Shown: positions 45,373-54,790 of the stretch, piece after piece | Layout: every line of letters begins with the position of its first letter | How positions within the stretch are numbered: the first letter of the stretch is position 1 | DNA from: an uncultured Bacteroidota bacterium | GTDB lineage: Bacteria; Bacteroidota; Bacteroidia; JABEUT01 | Direction: 5' to 3' | NCBI GenBank assembly: GCA_903863935.1 | Contig: CAIPDV010000080.1 | Location: 1-64,000 of the forward strand | DNA: 64,000 nt | Notes under the pieces: model-generated | Databases searched by the model: none | Seen by the model: the letters and a program-made list of their open reading frames with translations, nothing else | What the model was told of the DNA's origin: nothing | Made by a program: the position numbers and the translations under genes

Positions 45373-46116
45373 TTATTTCTTTAAAGCTCCCATCAAATAC
45401 TCCCTGTTTAAACGGGCAATATTTGTAACTGAAATATTCTTAGGGCATTCTGCTTCGCAGGCATTGGTGTTGGTGCAACTTCCAAAACCCTCTTCATCCA
45501 TTGCCTTTATCATATTCAAAGCTCTTTCTTCTCTTTCAGGTTGGCCTTGTGGCAGTAAACTCAATTGAGAAACTTTGGCCGAAACGAAAAGCATTGCAGA
45601 GCCATTTTTGCAGGCAGCAACACAAGCACCGCAACCAATACAGGCAGCAGCATCAAAGGCTTCATCGGCATCGTGCTTGGGTATAGGAGTAGCATTGGCA
45701 TCAGGAGCATTACCTGTGCTTATCGAAATAAAACCACCCGCGTGCATTATCCGGTCGAAGGAGCTACGGTCAACAACCAGATCTTTTATTACCGGGAAAG
45801 GACCAGCCCTCCATGGTTCAATAGTAATGGTTTCGCCGTCATGAAAATAACGCATATGCAACTGACAAGTTGTAGTTCCTTTCAGCGGACCATGAGGCCT
45901 GCCGTTAATATACAAACTGCACATTCCACAAATTCCCTCGCGGCAATCATGGTCGAAAGCAATTGCTTCTTCACCTTTATTTATAAGGCTTTCGTTGAGT
46001 ACATCAATCATTTCAAGGAATGACATATCCGATGAAATATCACTTACCTTGTAGGTAACAAATCCACCTTTGTCGTTGGCATTCTTCTGCCTCCAAATCT
46101 TTAATGTCAGGTTCAT
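45373..46116 (-). CDS. sdhB: Succinate dehydrogenase iron-sulfur subunit
   Basis: A 247-residue subunit carrying electrons from the flavoprotein to the membrane anchor. The [2Fe-2S] ligands are in [10 protein letters not shown] and TTCQLHMR, the [4Fe-4S] ligands in [11 protein letters not shown], and the [3Fe-4S] ligands in [14 protein letters not shown]. It is the type seen with the b558 anchor in Bacteroidetes. It is normally the third gene of sdhCAB, yet here it is 25 kb from sdhCA and behind sprA. Its upstream region has a hairpin flanked by ten-base direct repeats that contain the -7 promoter box. Confidence 0.95.
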   Translation of the reverse strand: MNLTLKIWRQKNANDKGGFVTYKVSDISSDMSFLEMIDVLNESLINKGEEAIAFDHDCREGICGMCSLYINGRPHGPLKGTTTCQLHMRYFHDGETITIEPWRAGPFPVIKDLVVDRSSFDRIMHAGGFISISTGNAPDANATPIPKHDADEAFDAAACIGCGACVAACKNGSAMLFVSAKVSQLSLLPQGQPEREERALNMIKAMDEEGFGSCTNTNACEAECPKNISVTNIARLNREYLMGALKK

Positions 46117-46138
46117 AAAGCAAGTATTAATTACTTGG

Positions 46139-46208
46139 CAAAACTACGTATAATCCCGAAGCAGATTTAATTTTTAGAAATAAATCTATTCGGGATGACA
46201 AAACTACG
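46139..46208 (-). promoter_or_regulatory. Duplicated -7 box around a hairpin, upstream of sdhB
   Basis: CAAAACTACG occurs at 46139-46148 and again at 46199-46208. On the minus strand each contains TAGTTTTG, an exact TAnnTTTG box; the near one is 22 bases before the sdhB ATG. Between them ATCCCGAA (46153-46160) pairs with TTCGGGAT (46189-46196), and AGATTTA with TAAATCT inside. The near box is the likely sdhB promoter; the hairpin occupies its -33 position. Confidence 0.55.
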
Positions 46209-46296
46209 CCGGCAAAGCGCGGCTTGTTTTGTACATTTACATGCAATATATGATTTGGCTCACGCTTTATTAAATAAGCTGATAGCTCGCGGCTGT

Positions 46297-49200
46297 TTAC
46301 GATAGAGAGAACCTTATCGCAATACCACCATCCATGGTAGATGTTGGGAAAGTGGATGATATGAAAGGGTTATTGATGATCTTATCGAAGAATAACCTGA
46401 AGGTTACCCGGGTGTTTATGTTGTATTCCGCCTGGGTTTTAATGGTAATAATTTGTTGTCCGCCGGTAATTTGGTTGGACAGGTTGATGGAATTACGTAC
46501 AATATTTTCATTGCTTCGTATAGAGAGGTCAGCCCTCAGAGTAACATCGTTTTTAATGGCTTTTCCGCCAATTTTTATTGGCAACAGAACGTTTTTAATC
46601 TTATAGCCAAGCCCTAATATATATTCAACACCATGAACCTCGGTAATGGTGAGGTCGGTCATACTGAGAGCGGCTTGCCGTTCATTCCTGATTTCAAAAT
46701 TCGATACAATATTATTCTTAAATGTTACAGCCATTTTTATCAACGGTGAAAACTGGTCAGAAATAGCCACCGCAGGTATCTGGTCTTTTGGAAGGAAGTC
46801 ACCATTCAGATCTTTAATGGTAGGCAATCCATAAATGTCGGTTCCGAATAACTGGTTATAGTTATATCCGCCAACCGTGTAGGTTCCGCTGTATGCATTA
46901 CTTAAAACAATTGAATTAACATTCTTCTTTACCCATGGCCATAAGCTGGCAATAGGTTTGTAAACATTATATGAAATAGTCCAGTTCGGCAATGGAATTG
47001 AAGGGAATGGGTTCAGGGTTACATTATGTGCATCCTGACCGGAATAGGCTGCAAGGAAGGCAGGAATTACAACACTTTGAGATAACGGACTATATCCTTT
47101 GTAGAAATTGGTAATCGGATCTACTGCATAACCCGAGTTGATTCTATTTCCACTTGCCAAACGCTGCGAAATGATTTGCCTGTTGGCCAGGAAAGATTGG
47201 AACACCGGAGATATATCAGTTGAGCCGTTTGAGCCGGAGAATATGGTTTTCACGAATATATACGACATACTGAAATTACCCATTTCATTATAAGTATTAG
47301 GAGTCAATGAATACTTTCCATCATTACCTCTCGTCTGACTTAAAAATTCGCTGGTGTTCTGTGAGATTGTTCTGTTGGCAGTAAGCTCTATTTTAAAATC
47401 AGGCAATGGTTCCAATGATGCGTGTAAACTATATGTTTCCGTATTTACAGTTGTGTATGGGGTATAATTATTCACCAATCGTTCCAGCAAACTATCCTGC
47501 TGAATGTGCTGTAAAATCCTTACCTGACTGCCAAAAATAAAGGCAGGCCCGGGGTTCCATCCATTACTTGGATCCATACCTAATATTTTTGAGTTGCCTG
47601 CATAATTAGGCAGAATACTACCCCTGTTTTTCGAGTAGGTAAAAGTTACATTTTTCAAAGATGTTATTAGATAAACAAAATACTTTTCGGTATAGTAAAT
47701 ACCATTGTGGTTGGTATCACTTTCCTCTTTTTTATCCTTTTCTTGCTGTTGAGTAGTTTTGGTGGCCGGGTTTTGTTTGTTGCCGGGAAGCCTGCTGTTT
47801 GGTGCTTTAGGCCCATTCTTGTTTTGATCCTTCAGCATTTTCTTGAGGAAAGGAATCTTATCATACAAGGTGGTCATGGCAAACGATCCGTTCAATTGTT
47901 TGGTGTTATTATTTGAAATAGTAGCACCCAAACTATCATATCCGAATGGCGCATGTATCCACTCATATCCCGAACCGTAGTGGGCTGTTAAGGAAATAAA
48001 ATCGAGGTACGGTATTTTTTTAAGAGGCACATCGTAATTCACACCTGCCGTTTGTTTAAAATCGGTATTTATCTGGTGGTTGAAGAATGCATTCCGAACG
48101 CTATCCCGCTGTATGTTGGTTGTAACCGGAAGTCCTTCTGGTTCCATTACACGGGAATCGTTGGTGGCCATATAATCTATCCGGATTGATTTTGTAAGTG
48201 AATAATTAAGATTATAGGTTCTTACAACATTGAATACTTTATTTACAGCTATCGGCATGATCACATCGCCTTCCCCAGGAACCACATTCCTGAGCTGGAA
48301 GGAAGAATATTCCCTGTCGAGACTTGTATTCACCGAGAATTTATCAATCATTGGGAAGAAGTTGAAATCCGTGATCAAGGCGAGGTATTTCTTTTTCCTG
48401 AAAAAGTCGACTTTTTCAAACGGCTGTATCGCTTTCGGATGGAAGGAAAAACTATAGGTTAATCCACCCTTGTAACTCTTCGTGAAATTTGATTGGTAAT
48501 TCACATCATGCCTGTCCTGCTGAGTAAATGCATAACTTCCCGAGAAATTCTCAATATCCCAGAAATGTGATTTTTTAGAATTCTTCCCTTTGTTTTTATG
48601 GACATTCGTAAAATTCAGACTCTTTGCAATGGTCCTTGAAATTACGATGCTCTTTATTGAATCCTGCCCTTGTGTGTTTAGTGCATTGAGGGTATTACTT
48701 AATAAGATATCAGGGTCTAAGGGATTGTATTCCGGAATTATATATTGATCGGAATAGGACATATAAGTAGGCACACTCACATTCCAGGAAGTTGGTAAAA
48801 ACTTACCCATTTCAAGATTAGTGGCAATTGAATACCCTGCATCTGTTTCACGGCTCAGGTTACCCACATTTGCCTCCAATGTTCCAAAACCCGGAGTAGA
48901 CACATTTCCCGCCAACGACAAAGTTCCCAGATCAGCCAGTTTTGCCGTTACCCTGTTTATGGTTGCAACACCACCCTTCTCACTAAAGTCAGTCATACGA
49001 AGTTCGTCAAACCACACTTCGGCACATTTAGGTTTTCCATCATCGGTACCCATTGTAATAGCAGTTCTTTTTGGGTTTCTTACACCTAGCATTACAACTT
49101 GTGTATTACTAATGGTAGGGTTACCGACAACCGTTACATTGTTAGCTCCGTCTTTTACAGTGAAAGGAGTTTGGAATGTAATACTCTTGTTAGTTTCCAT

Positions 49201-52200
49201 AGCTGCATCCCTCGAAAGTTTAGCATTTTCCAGGGTTGCTAAAGTAATGGTCATAGTGTTAGAGGTAGGCCAAACAGAAGTTTGATCGTTTGCATTGTTG
49301 GTATTATAACTACCCTGTGCGGTAGGAGCCAAAGGCACTTCATATTCATAATAGTTTTGGGTGAAGTCGCTACCAACCCTTATAAAAGCTGTTACATCAC
49401 CTGTTTTCAAGGGTTGGGTTGGGTCAGATGATTCACAGTGAACAAACATGTTCATTGTTTTATAAGCTCTCAAGTCAAGCTGCACATTTTTTGAAACTGC
49501 TCTTGCATCACCATCCTGTAGGTCGCAGACCTTCAGTGCAAGTGAAGCTTCATTCAATTGAACAAGGTTAGCCGATTGCAAATTCAACTGGCGTTGAATG
49601 CCAGGCGGAATAACATAGTTCACCGGAGTTGTATTTGAGTTCTCCTGTAAGTTTACACCAAACTCATCGAACGAAGTGTATTGTTCATTCGGAATATAAT
49701 CGCCGGGAGCAAGCAATGAACCTGCAAATTTTCTCCATTCATCTCTTACCAGTTCAAGTTTAGCAAAACGCAATACCACCGGATTGTCAAACCCCTTCAT
49801 ATACATACGTATGAAACGGATAGAGTGGAAATCGTTTATCTGGCCAACCTTTCGTATATAATCGTTAATCGGGATTTTAAACTGGTACCATGTAGTATGG
49901 TGTGTTGACTGATCTGCTACCTGCGGTGAAGCAGTATAAGCTGTCACCATAAAGTTGTTACCAACGTTGGTTGGTTTTATAGAGTTCGGTGTAATTTGGA
50001 CTTGATATTCATAATAAGCCTCATTCTGGCTTAATGTGTTATCCTGGTTTAAATCTTCCGTATTTGGTAATGTAGTTTGAGTGGTTGGGTAATTACCGCC
50101 TTTGGGGTTTGCACTGGCATATTGCAAGCTGGTTGGCGAGTTACCATCTAACCCATTATAATTCATGTAACGTTGTACAACAGGTAAGTTTATGGCATCG
50201 TAATCATCTCCTCTATAATAATGGTAATCGTCTGATGAAGGATCGGCACTAGCTGCGGAATCAGCACGGCTACCTGGAAAATTATTATGTACATCACTTA
50301 CATAGGTTGAGAAAAAATTCCGTTCATCTCCATCTGATAATCCATCCAACCCCACATCCTGGAATGTGCGGGTAGTATTATCATTATTAAAAGCATTAAC
50401 CAGCGACGGGTTTGTAGGAACTCTTCCCCAGACAGTAGTTGTGTAAGGGTTGTTCGTGTTATCCGGATTAGCTGCATCAGTAGCATTAGTAGGCAATCCA
50501 TTTTCAAAACTCTTTACTCCATCTTTCAATACATCTTCTGACACATCCCCCAAATCAAAATATAACGTACCGGAAGTATTTGGTGATGTATTGTATGAAG
50601 TATACGGGTCCATCATCCAAAATTCAATGAATTGGATATTGTCTGTTTCAAAATCGGTTTCCTGGATCGGACGCATAATACCTCCCCAACGAGATTTTGG
50701 AATATTCAAATAATTATTCTTGTCCATACCAGCAGATACATTTGAACCTTTAGGCGGGTCATAGTTATAAGGTCCTTTCAAATAGGGGTAATATGCAACG
50801 TTAAGTACCGGTAAGTTTATAGGAGTACCCGTTGCCGATTGTTCCTGCGGGAAAATTTCTGTTTGAAGAACCATACGGATACGGTCGTCAGACATTTGTG
50901 TTGTGGTTAAACCCGCCGGGGTTACTCCACTTGTATTTTGCTGAAATAATGGATCAACAACATACCACGCCAACTTTGCACGGTTGTACCCATAGCGGAG
51001 ATCATTATTATAGCCGCCTTCCGGAAACTCTGTTGGTTGCCCGCCCGGGGTACTGGCAATTGACCATGTTAGAGGTTGGGAAATATCAATGAAACTTTCG
51101 CTGCCTTCAAAGTCATCCAGGTATGCGGTTCCAGTGCTGCCGATGTATTTCGGATGGCCCGGTATCATGGCTGCAAACTCTGAACTAGCCGTAATTTCAG
51201 AAGGTGCCTTTGTATGAATCATTGGCAATTTATCAATCAGATCGGTAAGGAAAGGTGCCGGTTTTTTAAAGTCACCATTTAGGCCAAGCATGGTATTGGA
51301 AACAGGCTCTTGCCCTATGCTCACTATTTGTGTAAGTGGGTGCTCGGTATAATTTACAACTGTTGCACCAAGATTAAAATCCTTCGAAAGCATATAATCA
51401 AAATGCTGACCAAAGAATGTTTTTGATTGGATGCTGAATAAGGCATTATTTTCCAATGATACCTGTATAGGTGTACCGGAACTCATCAATCCCTGATTAA
51501 GAATTTTCACTCTGCCCAGCGTATAATCCACTGTGTAATCTACGTTTTCTGTAAGTTTTTGGCTTCCTGCAGTTACAATAACGGAACCCTGCGGAATATT
51601 CATTGCACCGAGATTTATATCGGAACTTGCTGAGGATTGAAAACTTCCCCGAATCCAGTATCGGTCGAGGTTTGGTTGCTGTTGCGCCGATATCAGCAAT
51701 GAATCATAAAGGGGTTGAAAAGTATAATTTTTTATAAGGTTTCCATCACCTGCCGCTTTCATCTTCATAGCAAGGTTATACCCGAACGGTTCAACAGTAG
51801 GGAAAATAATATATCCGTTTGTAGCATCAATAGTAAGTCCCGGTAAAAAGTCAAACAACCCATCCGGCACTTTATCTCCGGACTGATCCAGTTGATCAAG
51901 CCCTATTACCTGTAAAAGCTGTTTGCCTTTCAGGTTACCTTGTGGCAGGTAAGGAATATCATATCCGGTAGCAGCATTGGAATACCAAAGATTCAGCATA
52001 AAATTCTGCTGATTGATCTGGTATGAACCAAGAGCATAAATATTTTTCATCATCAACTTCCAGATAGGCTGAGAGGTATTCACGTTCGTACTCTTGAGCA
52101 TCTTTACTACCAATTCATTCGTAGTTGGAACGCCATCGGTTGAGAACTGACCTACCTGATATAATTTGCCATTGTAGGTATATTGGTATGCCACAGCAAG

Positions 52201-53640
52201 CACCTGATCATAATTTAAAGGCTGTTTTAAAGATATAAATCCAAGGCGAGGATTAAGGGTATAGTCTGAAGGGCCTAACATCCGCGCCAAATCCACTTTT
52301 TCAAAATCTGTTACCAACTGAAAGCCTTTGCTTGTTAAAGCGGAAATTGCACTGGTAGGTGTTGTAACTCCGGGAGTTCTTTCCAAATATCTAGGATATA
52401 TTGAATTCACAGAATCGGCAGGAAGATAACGAGCTGTAGGGGAAGTGTATCCCAATCCCGGATTTAATGTAACAGGTCCGCCATGCTTTTCGGTAAAGTC
52501 AGGCTGGCTTTCTCCAAGGTCACTGAAGGCAAGTATGTAACGGGTATTTTGGGTTGCAGTGCTTGTATTTGTTACCCAAACCTCAACACGGGTAATAGTT
52601 ATACCCGAACTAACCAATGGAGGATGCGCTAGTGCTGTATCATAATTATCCCTGAAATATTGAGACAAGAAATAGTGCTGGTTGGCCATATACTGGTCAG
52701 CCTTAATATTGAAGTTGGTGGTTTGTGCACCGTTTTGTACTGTAATTGTTTTTTTATCCCCTTTTTCCTGGGCATACGCTGTGGTAGAAGTCAACCTTCC
52801 GAATTGGGTTTTTAATTTTACACCGAACAAACTTTGGCTGCCCGTAATGAGTGTTCCCGGCAGCGGGAAGGTGATATTACCTGCATCTATTTCTTTTATA
52901 ATATCATCTTCCTTACCCATGAATTGCAATTTCATTTGATTTTGAAAATCAAAAGTTGCTTTGGTATTATAGTTGGTTGTGAGTTTGAGCTTTGTTCCAA
53001 TTTGCCCGGTAACACTCAACTGAATATTTTCATCGAAATTGAAGGTGGTTAAACTCCGCTGTGCAACAGGCAAGGCTGGGTTTTCCATCTTGGAATTGTT
53101 AAACCCAAAGGTTAATTCGGCTGAACCCTGAGGAATGATATTCACGGTATTACCCCCAAAAATATCTTCAAATAATTTACCTCCTATTTTTATTGGCGGA
53201 ATGAGCTGCTTCCGCTTCGGATCATTCGCAGCTGTGGCTGCCTCCACCTTTTGCTTGAAGTAGTTCTTTTCAGATTGACGCCACATATATTCCTGATACT
53301 GGTCAGAATCCATTTCGGTTGGAATACGGTAATCCATACCTCCAACCTTCTGGTAAATATCATATTGACCTGTTTTGGTATCGTACTGAACATCAGTTTT
53401 TATGTTGGAAGGGTTGGAAAGACGTAATCCTCCATCCGGATTATAGAGCGGATTTATTTCGCCCGACTGGTCAATAAAAGGATAAGGAAGTTCATTGGTA
53501 TCGCCCACAGGAGTATCGGCAGGAAGCATATTACCGTACGTAAAAAAACCCCTGTAATGATTGCCTGCTTTGGCTTTTGACAAGCAAAGCAATGACATTA
53601 TCGCAAGGATAAATAGGGCGTATTTTTTAGTGGAGGTCAA
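46297..53640 (-). CDS. sprA: Type IX secretion outer-membrane translocon SprA
   Basis: At 2447 residues this matches SprA/Sov, the giant 36-strand barrel that forms the T9SS pore. A signal-like N terminus (TSTKKYALFILAIMSLLCLSKAKA) is followed by DTPVGDTNELPYPF, and repeated phrases such as GSAELTFGFNNSKMENPALPVAQR, YLDDFEGSESFIDISQPLTW and the closing TMDGGIAIRFSLS are typical. A lysine/asparagine/proline-rich insertion (about 1950-2000) is probably periplasmic or surface-exposed. The only start giving a signal peptide is TTG at 53640. It sits next to ruvA, a common arrangement, with 86 bases between. Confidence 0.96.
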   Translation of the reverse strand: MTSTKKYALFILAIMSLLCLSKAKAGNHYRGFFTYGNMLPADTPVGDTNELPYPFIDQSGEINPLYNPDGGLRLSNPSNIKTDVQYDTKTGQYDIYQKVGGMDYRIPTEMDSDQYQEYMWRQSEKNYFKQKVEAATAANDPKRKQLIPPIKIGGKLFEDIFGGNTVNIIPQGSAELTFGFNNSKMENPALPVAQRSLTTFNFDENIQLSVTGQIGTKLKLTTNYNTKATFDFQNQMKLQFMGKEDDIIKEIDAGNITFPLPGTLITGSQSLFGVKLKTQFGRLTSTTAYAQEKGDKKTITVQNGAQTTNFNIKADQYMANQHYFLSQYFRDNYDTALAHPPLVSSGITITRVEVWVTNTSTATQNTRYILAFSDLGESQPDFTEKHGGPVTLNPGLGYTSPTARYLPADSVNSIYPRYLERTPGVTTPTSAISALTSKGFQLVTDFEKVDLARMLGPSDYTLNPRLGFISLKQPLNYDQVLAVAYQYTYNGKLYQVGQFSTDGVPTTNELVVKMLKSTNVNTSQPIWKLMMKNIYALGSYQINQQNFMLNLWYSNAATGYDIPYLPQGNLKGKQLLQVIGLDQLDQSGDKVPDGLFDFLPGLTIDATNGYIIFPTVEPFGYNLAMKMKAAGDGNLIKNYTFQPLYDSLLISAQQQPNLDRYWIRGSFQSSASSDINLGAMNIPQGSVIVTAGSQKLTENVDYTVDYTLGRVKILNQGLMSSGTPIQVSLENNALFSIQSKTFFGQHFDYMLSKDFNLGATVVNYTEHPLTQIVSIGQEPVSNTMLGLNGDFKKPAPFLTDLIDKLPMIHTKAPSEITASSEFAAMIPGHPKYIGSTGTAYLDDFEGSESFIDISQPLTWSIASTPGGQPTEFPEGGYNNDLRYGYNRAKLAWYVVDPLFQQNTSGVTPAGLTTTQMSDDRIRMVLQTEIFPQEQSATGTPINLPVLNVAYYPYLKGPYNYDPPKGSNVSAGMDKNNYLNIPKSRWGGIMRPIQETDFETDNIQFIEFWMMDPYTSYNTSPNTSGTLYFDLGDVSEDVLKDGVKSFENGLPTNATDAANPDNTNNPYTTTVWGRVPTNPSLVNAFNNDNTTRTFQDVGLDGLSDGDERNFFSTYVSDVHNNFPGSRADSAASADPSSDDYHYYRGDDYDAINLPVVQRYMNYNGLDGNSPTSLQYASANPKGGNYPTTQTTLPNTEDLNQDNTLSQNEAYYEYQVQITPNSIKPTNVGNNFMVTAYTASPQVADQSTHHTTWYQFKIPINDYIRKVGQINDFHSIRFIRMYMKGFDNPVVLRFAKLELVRDEWRKFAGSLLAPGDYIPNEQYTSFDEFGVNLQENSNTTPVNYVIPPGIQRQLNLQSANLVQLNEASLALKVCDLQDGDARAVSKNVQLDLRAYKTMNMFVHCESSDPTQPLKTGDVTAFIRVGSDFTQNYYEYEVPLAPTAQGSYNTNNANDQTSVWPTSNTMTITLATLENAKLSRDAAMETNKSITFQTPFTVKDGANNVTVVGNPTISNTQVVMLGVRNPKRTAITMGTDDGKPKCAEVWFDELRMTDFSEKGGVATINRVTAKLADLGTLSLAGNVSTPGFGTLEANVGNLSRETDAGYSIATNLEMGKFLPTSWNVSVPTYMSYSDQYIIPEYNPLDPDILLSNTLNALNTQGQDSIKSIVISRTIAKSLNFTNVHKNKGKNSKKSHFWDIENFSGSYAFTQQDRHDVNYQSNFTKSYKGGLTYSFSFHPKAIQPFEKVDFFRKKKYLALITDFNFFPMIDKFSVNTSLDREYSSFQLRNVVPGEGDVIMPIAVNKVFNVVRTYNLNYSLTKSIRIDYMATNDSRVMEPEGLPVTTNIQRDSVRNAFFNHQINTDFKQTAGVNYDVPLKKIPYLDFISLTAHYGSGYEWIHAPFGYDSLGATISNNNTKQLNGSFAMTTLYDKIPFLKKMLKDQNKNGPKAPNSRLPGNKQNPATKTTQQQEKDKKEESDTNHNGIYYTEKYFVYLITSLKNVTFTYSKNRGSILPNYAGNSKILGMDPSNGWNPGPAFIFGSQVRILQHIQQDSLLERLVNNYTPYTTVNTETYSLHASLEPLPDFKIELTANRTISQNTSEFLSQTRGNDGKYSLTPNTYNEMGNFSMSYIFVKTIFSGSNGSTDISPVFQSFLANRQIISQRLASGNRINSGYAVDPITNFYKGYSPLSQSVVIPAFLAAYSGQDAHNVTLNPFPSIPLPNWTISYNVYKPIASLWPWVKKNVNSIVLSNAYSGTYTVGGYNYNQLFGTDIYGLPTIKDLNGDFLPKDQIPAVAISDQFSPLIKMAVTFKNNIVSNFEIRNERQAALSMTDLTITEVHGVEYILGLGYKIKNVLLPIKIGGKAIKNDVTLRADLSIRSNENIVRNSINLSNQITGGQQIITIKTQAEYNINTRVTFRLFFDKIINNPFISSTFPTSTMDGGIAIRFSLS

Positions 53641-53726
53641 CTAGTTTTTGCTTAACAATAAAGAGTAAAATGTTGCAATAAGCAGTTGGGTTTAGTGGTT
53701 TATATTAGTTATTTGAGGGGACGAAA

Positions 53727-54314
53727 TTAAAAGTTTTTCAATACTCTTTTAACCAATTCTTCCAAAGAGATGGAATTTCCCTCCCCGCGAATGATATTAT
53801 CAACTGCTTTTTCTGCTGCATTTCTGGCAAATCCAAGTGTTTCAAGTGCATTTAACGCCTCGCTTCTTAAATTATTGTGTAGCCCCCCTAATACGGTTGC
53901 CGAATCGAAATTTTCTTTACCAACCTTTCCTTTCAGGTCAATAATGATTCGCTGGGCGGTTTTTTCACCTATTCCTTTAATGGCTTTCAGTCTGCTCACA
54001 TCTCCATTAACGATAGCATTCTGAATATCGTTGGGTGACATGGATGACAGCATTACCCTTGCTGTTGATGCACCCACGCCAGATACGCTTATTAGGTCAC
54101 GGAACATCAAACGTTCTGCGGGTTCTGCAAAACCATACAACACGTGCGCATCTTCCTTAATAGCCTGATGAGCATACACTTTACAATCGCCTGAAGGTGG
54201 CAATTTATCAAATGTGTTTATGGAAATATTTAACAGGTAGCCAATTCCATTACAATCTATCACCACATAGGCTGGGTTCTTTTCTACTATCTTTCCTTGA
54301 AAATATTCGTACAT
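53727..54314 (-). CDS. ruvA: Holliday junction branch migration protein RuvA
   Basis: A 195-residue DNA-binding subunit that guides the RuvB motor on Holliday junctions. MYEYFQGKIVEKNPAYVVIDCNGIGYLLNIS is the domain I start, DVSRLKAIKGIGEKTAQRIIIDLKGK the second helix-hairpin-helix, and the C-terminal domain III (SEALNALETLGFARNAAEKAVDNI) binds RuvB. Length is standard. It precedes sprA on the same strand. Confidence 0.97.
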   Translation of the reverse strand: MYEYFQGKIVEKNPAYVVIDCNGIGYLLNISINTFDKLPPSGDCKVYAHQAIKEDAHVLYGFAEPAERLMFRDLISVSGVGASTARVMLSSMSPNDIQNAIVNGDVSRLKAIKGIGEKTAQRIIIDLKGKVGKENFDSATVLGGLHNNLRSEALNALETLGFARNAAEKAVDNIIRGEGNSISLEELVKRVLKNF

Positions 54315-54547
54315 AGGCTTTTTTAGGAGCCGCTAAAGTAAGATTTTTAAGGATGCCGGAAATGCATTACAATTTTCGACTTTTGTTTTACACTATTAAG
54401 GGTTTTAGAGGGCTGTCAAATAATATGTGTATAATATTGATTTTTAGGCATTTATTATTAATTCGCATTGTACACCCCATAAAAGCATTGTAAAACAAAA
54501 CACACAACCATCAAATAACCAATTGCTATCAGCACATGAAAATGGAT

Positions 54548-54581
54548 AGTAATTTACTTAACCTATAGTAAATTACTTTTT
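54548..54581 (+). terminator. Hairpin with T-run between ruvA and small lipoprotein
   Basis: AGTAATTTACT (54548-54558) pairs with AGTAAATTACT (54567-54577), followed by TTTTT. The T-run is on the plus strand, yet both neighbours are on the minus strand, so its role is unclear; on the minus strand it stands just behind the lipoprotein stop. The rest of the 269-base gap shows nothing else. Confidence 0.4.
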
Positions 54582-54583
54582 CC

Positions 54584-54763
54584 TTAGGCAGTTTTTGAAT
54601 TATCGATTTTCGACCCTCCCGGCACATCATATTGCAAATACCCCCTCGGAGCATATTTATCCCTGTGATGCATTTTATGAATTTTGTGATTGGCACAAGA
54701 GGTTCCGAAAAGTAAAACCAATACAGCTAATTTGATGATGGTTAACCAACTTGTTCTTTTCAT
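54584..54763 (-). CDS. Very small predicted lipoprotein
   Basis: A 59-residue product: MKRTSWLTIIKLAVLVLLFGTSCANHKIHK, with the lipobox FGTSC, then a short histidine-rich, basic tail (HKIHKMHHRDKYAPRGYLQYDVPGG). Small lipoproteins with such tails are common in Bacteroidetes, function unknown. The ATG at 54763 is chosen; TTG two codons earlier belongs to an ATCAAATCATCAAATT repeat. It lies 27 bases behind malic enzyme on the same strand. Confidence 0.6.
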   Translation of the reverse strand: MKRTSWLTIIKLAVLVLLFGTSCANHKIHKMHHRDKYAPRGYLQYDVPGGSKIDNSKTA

Positions 54764-54790
54764 TATCAAATCATCAAATTACCAAATCGG

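Noticed and set aside
45565-46023. Plus-strand frame opposite sdhB
   Set aside because: Shadow of a gene with all three iron-sulfur motifs intact.
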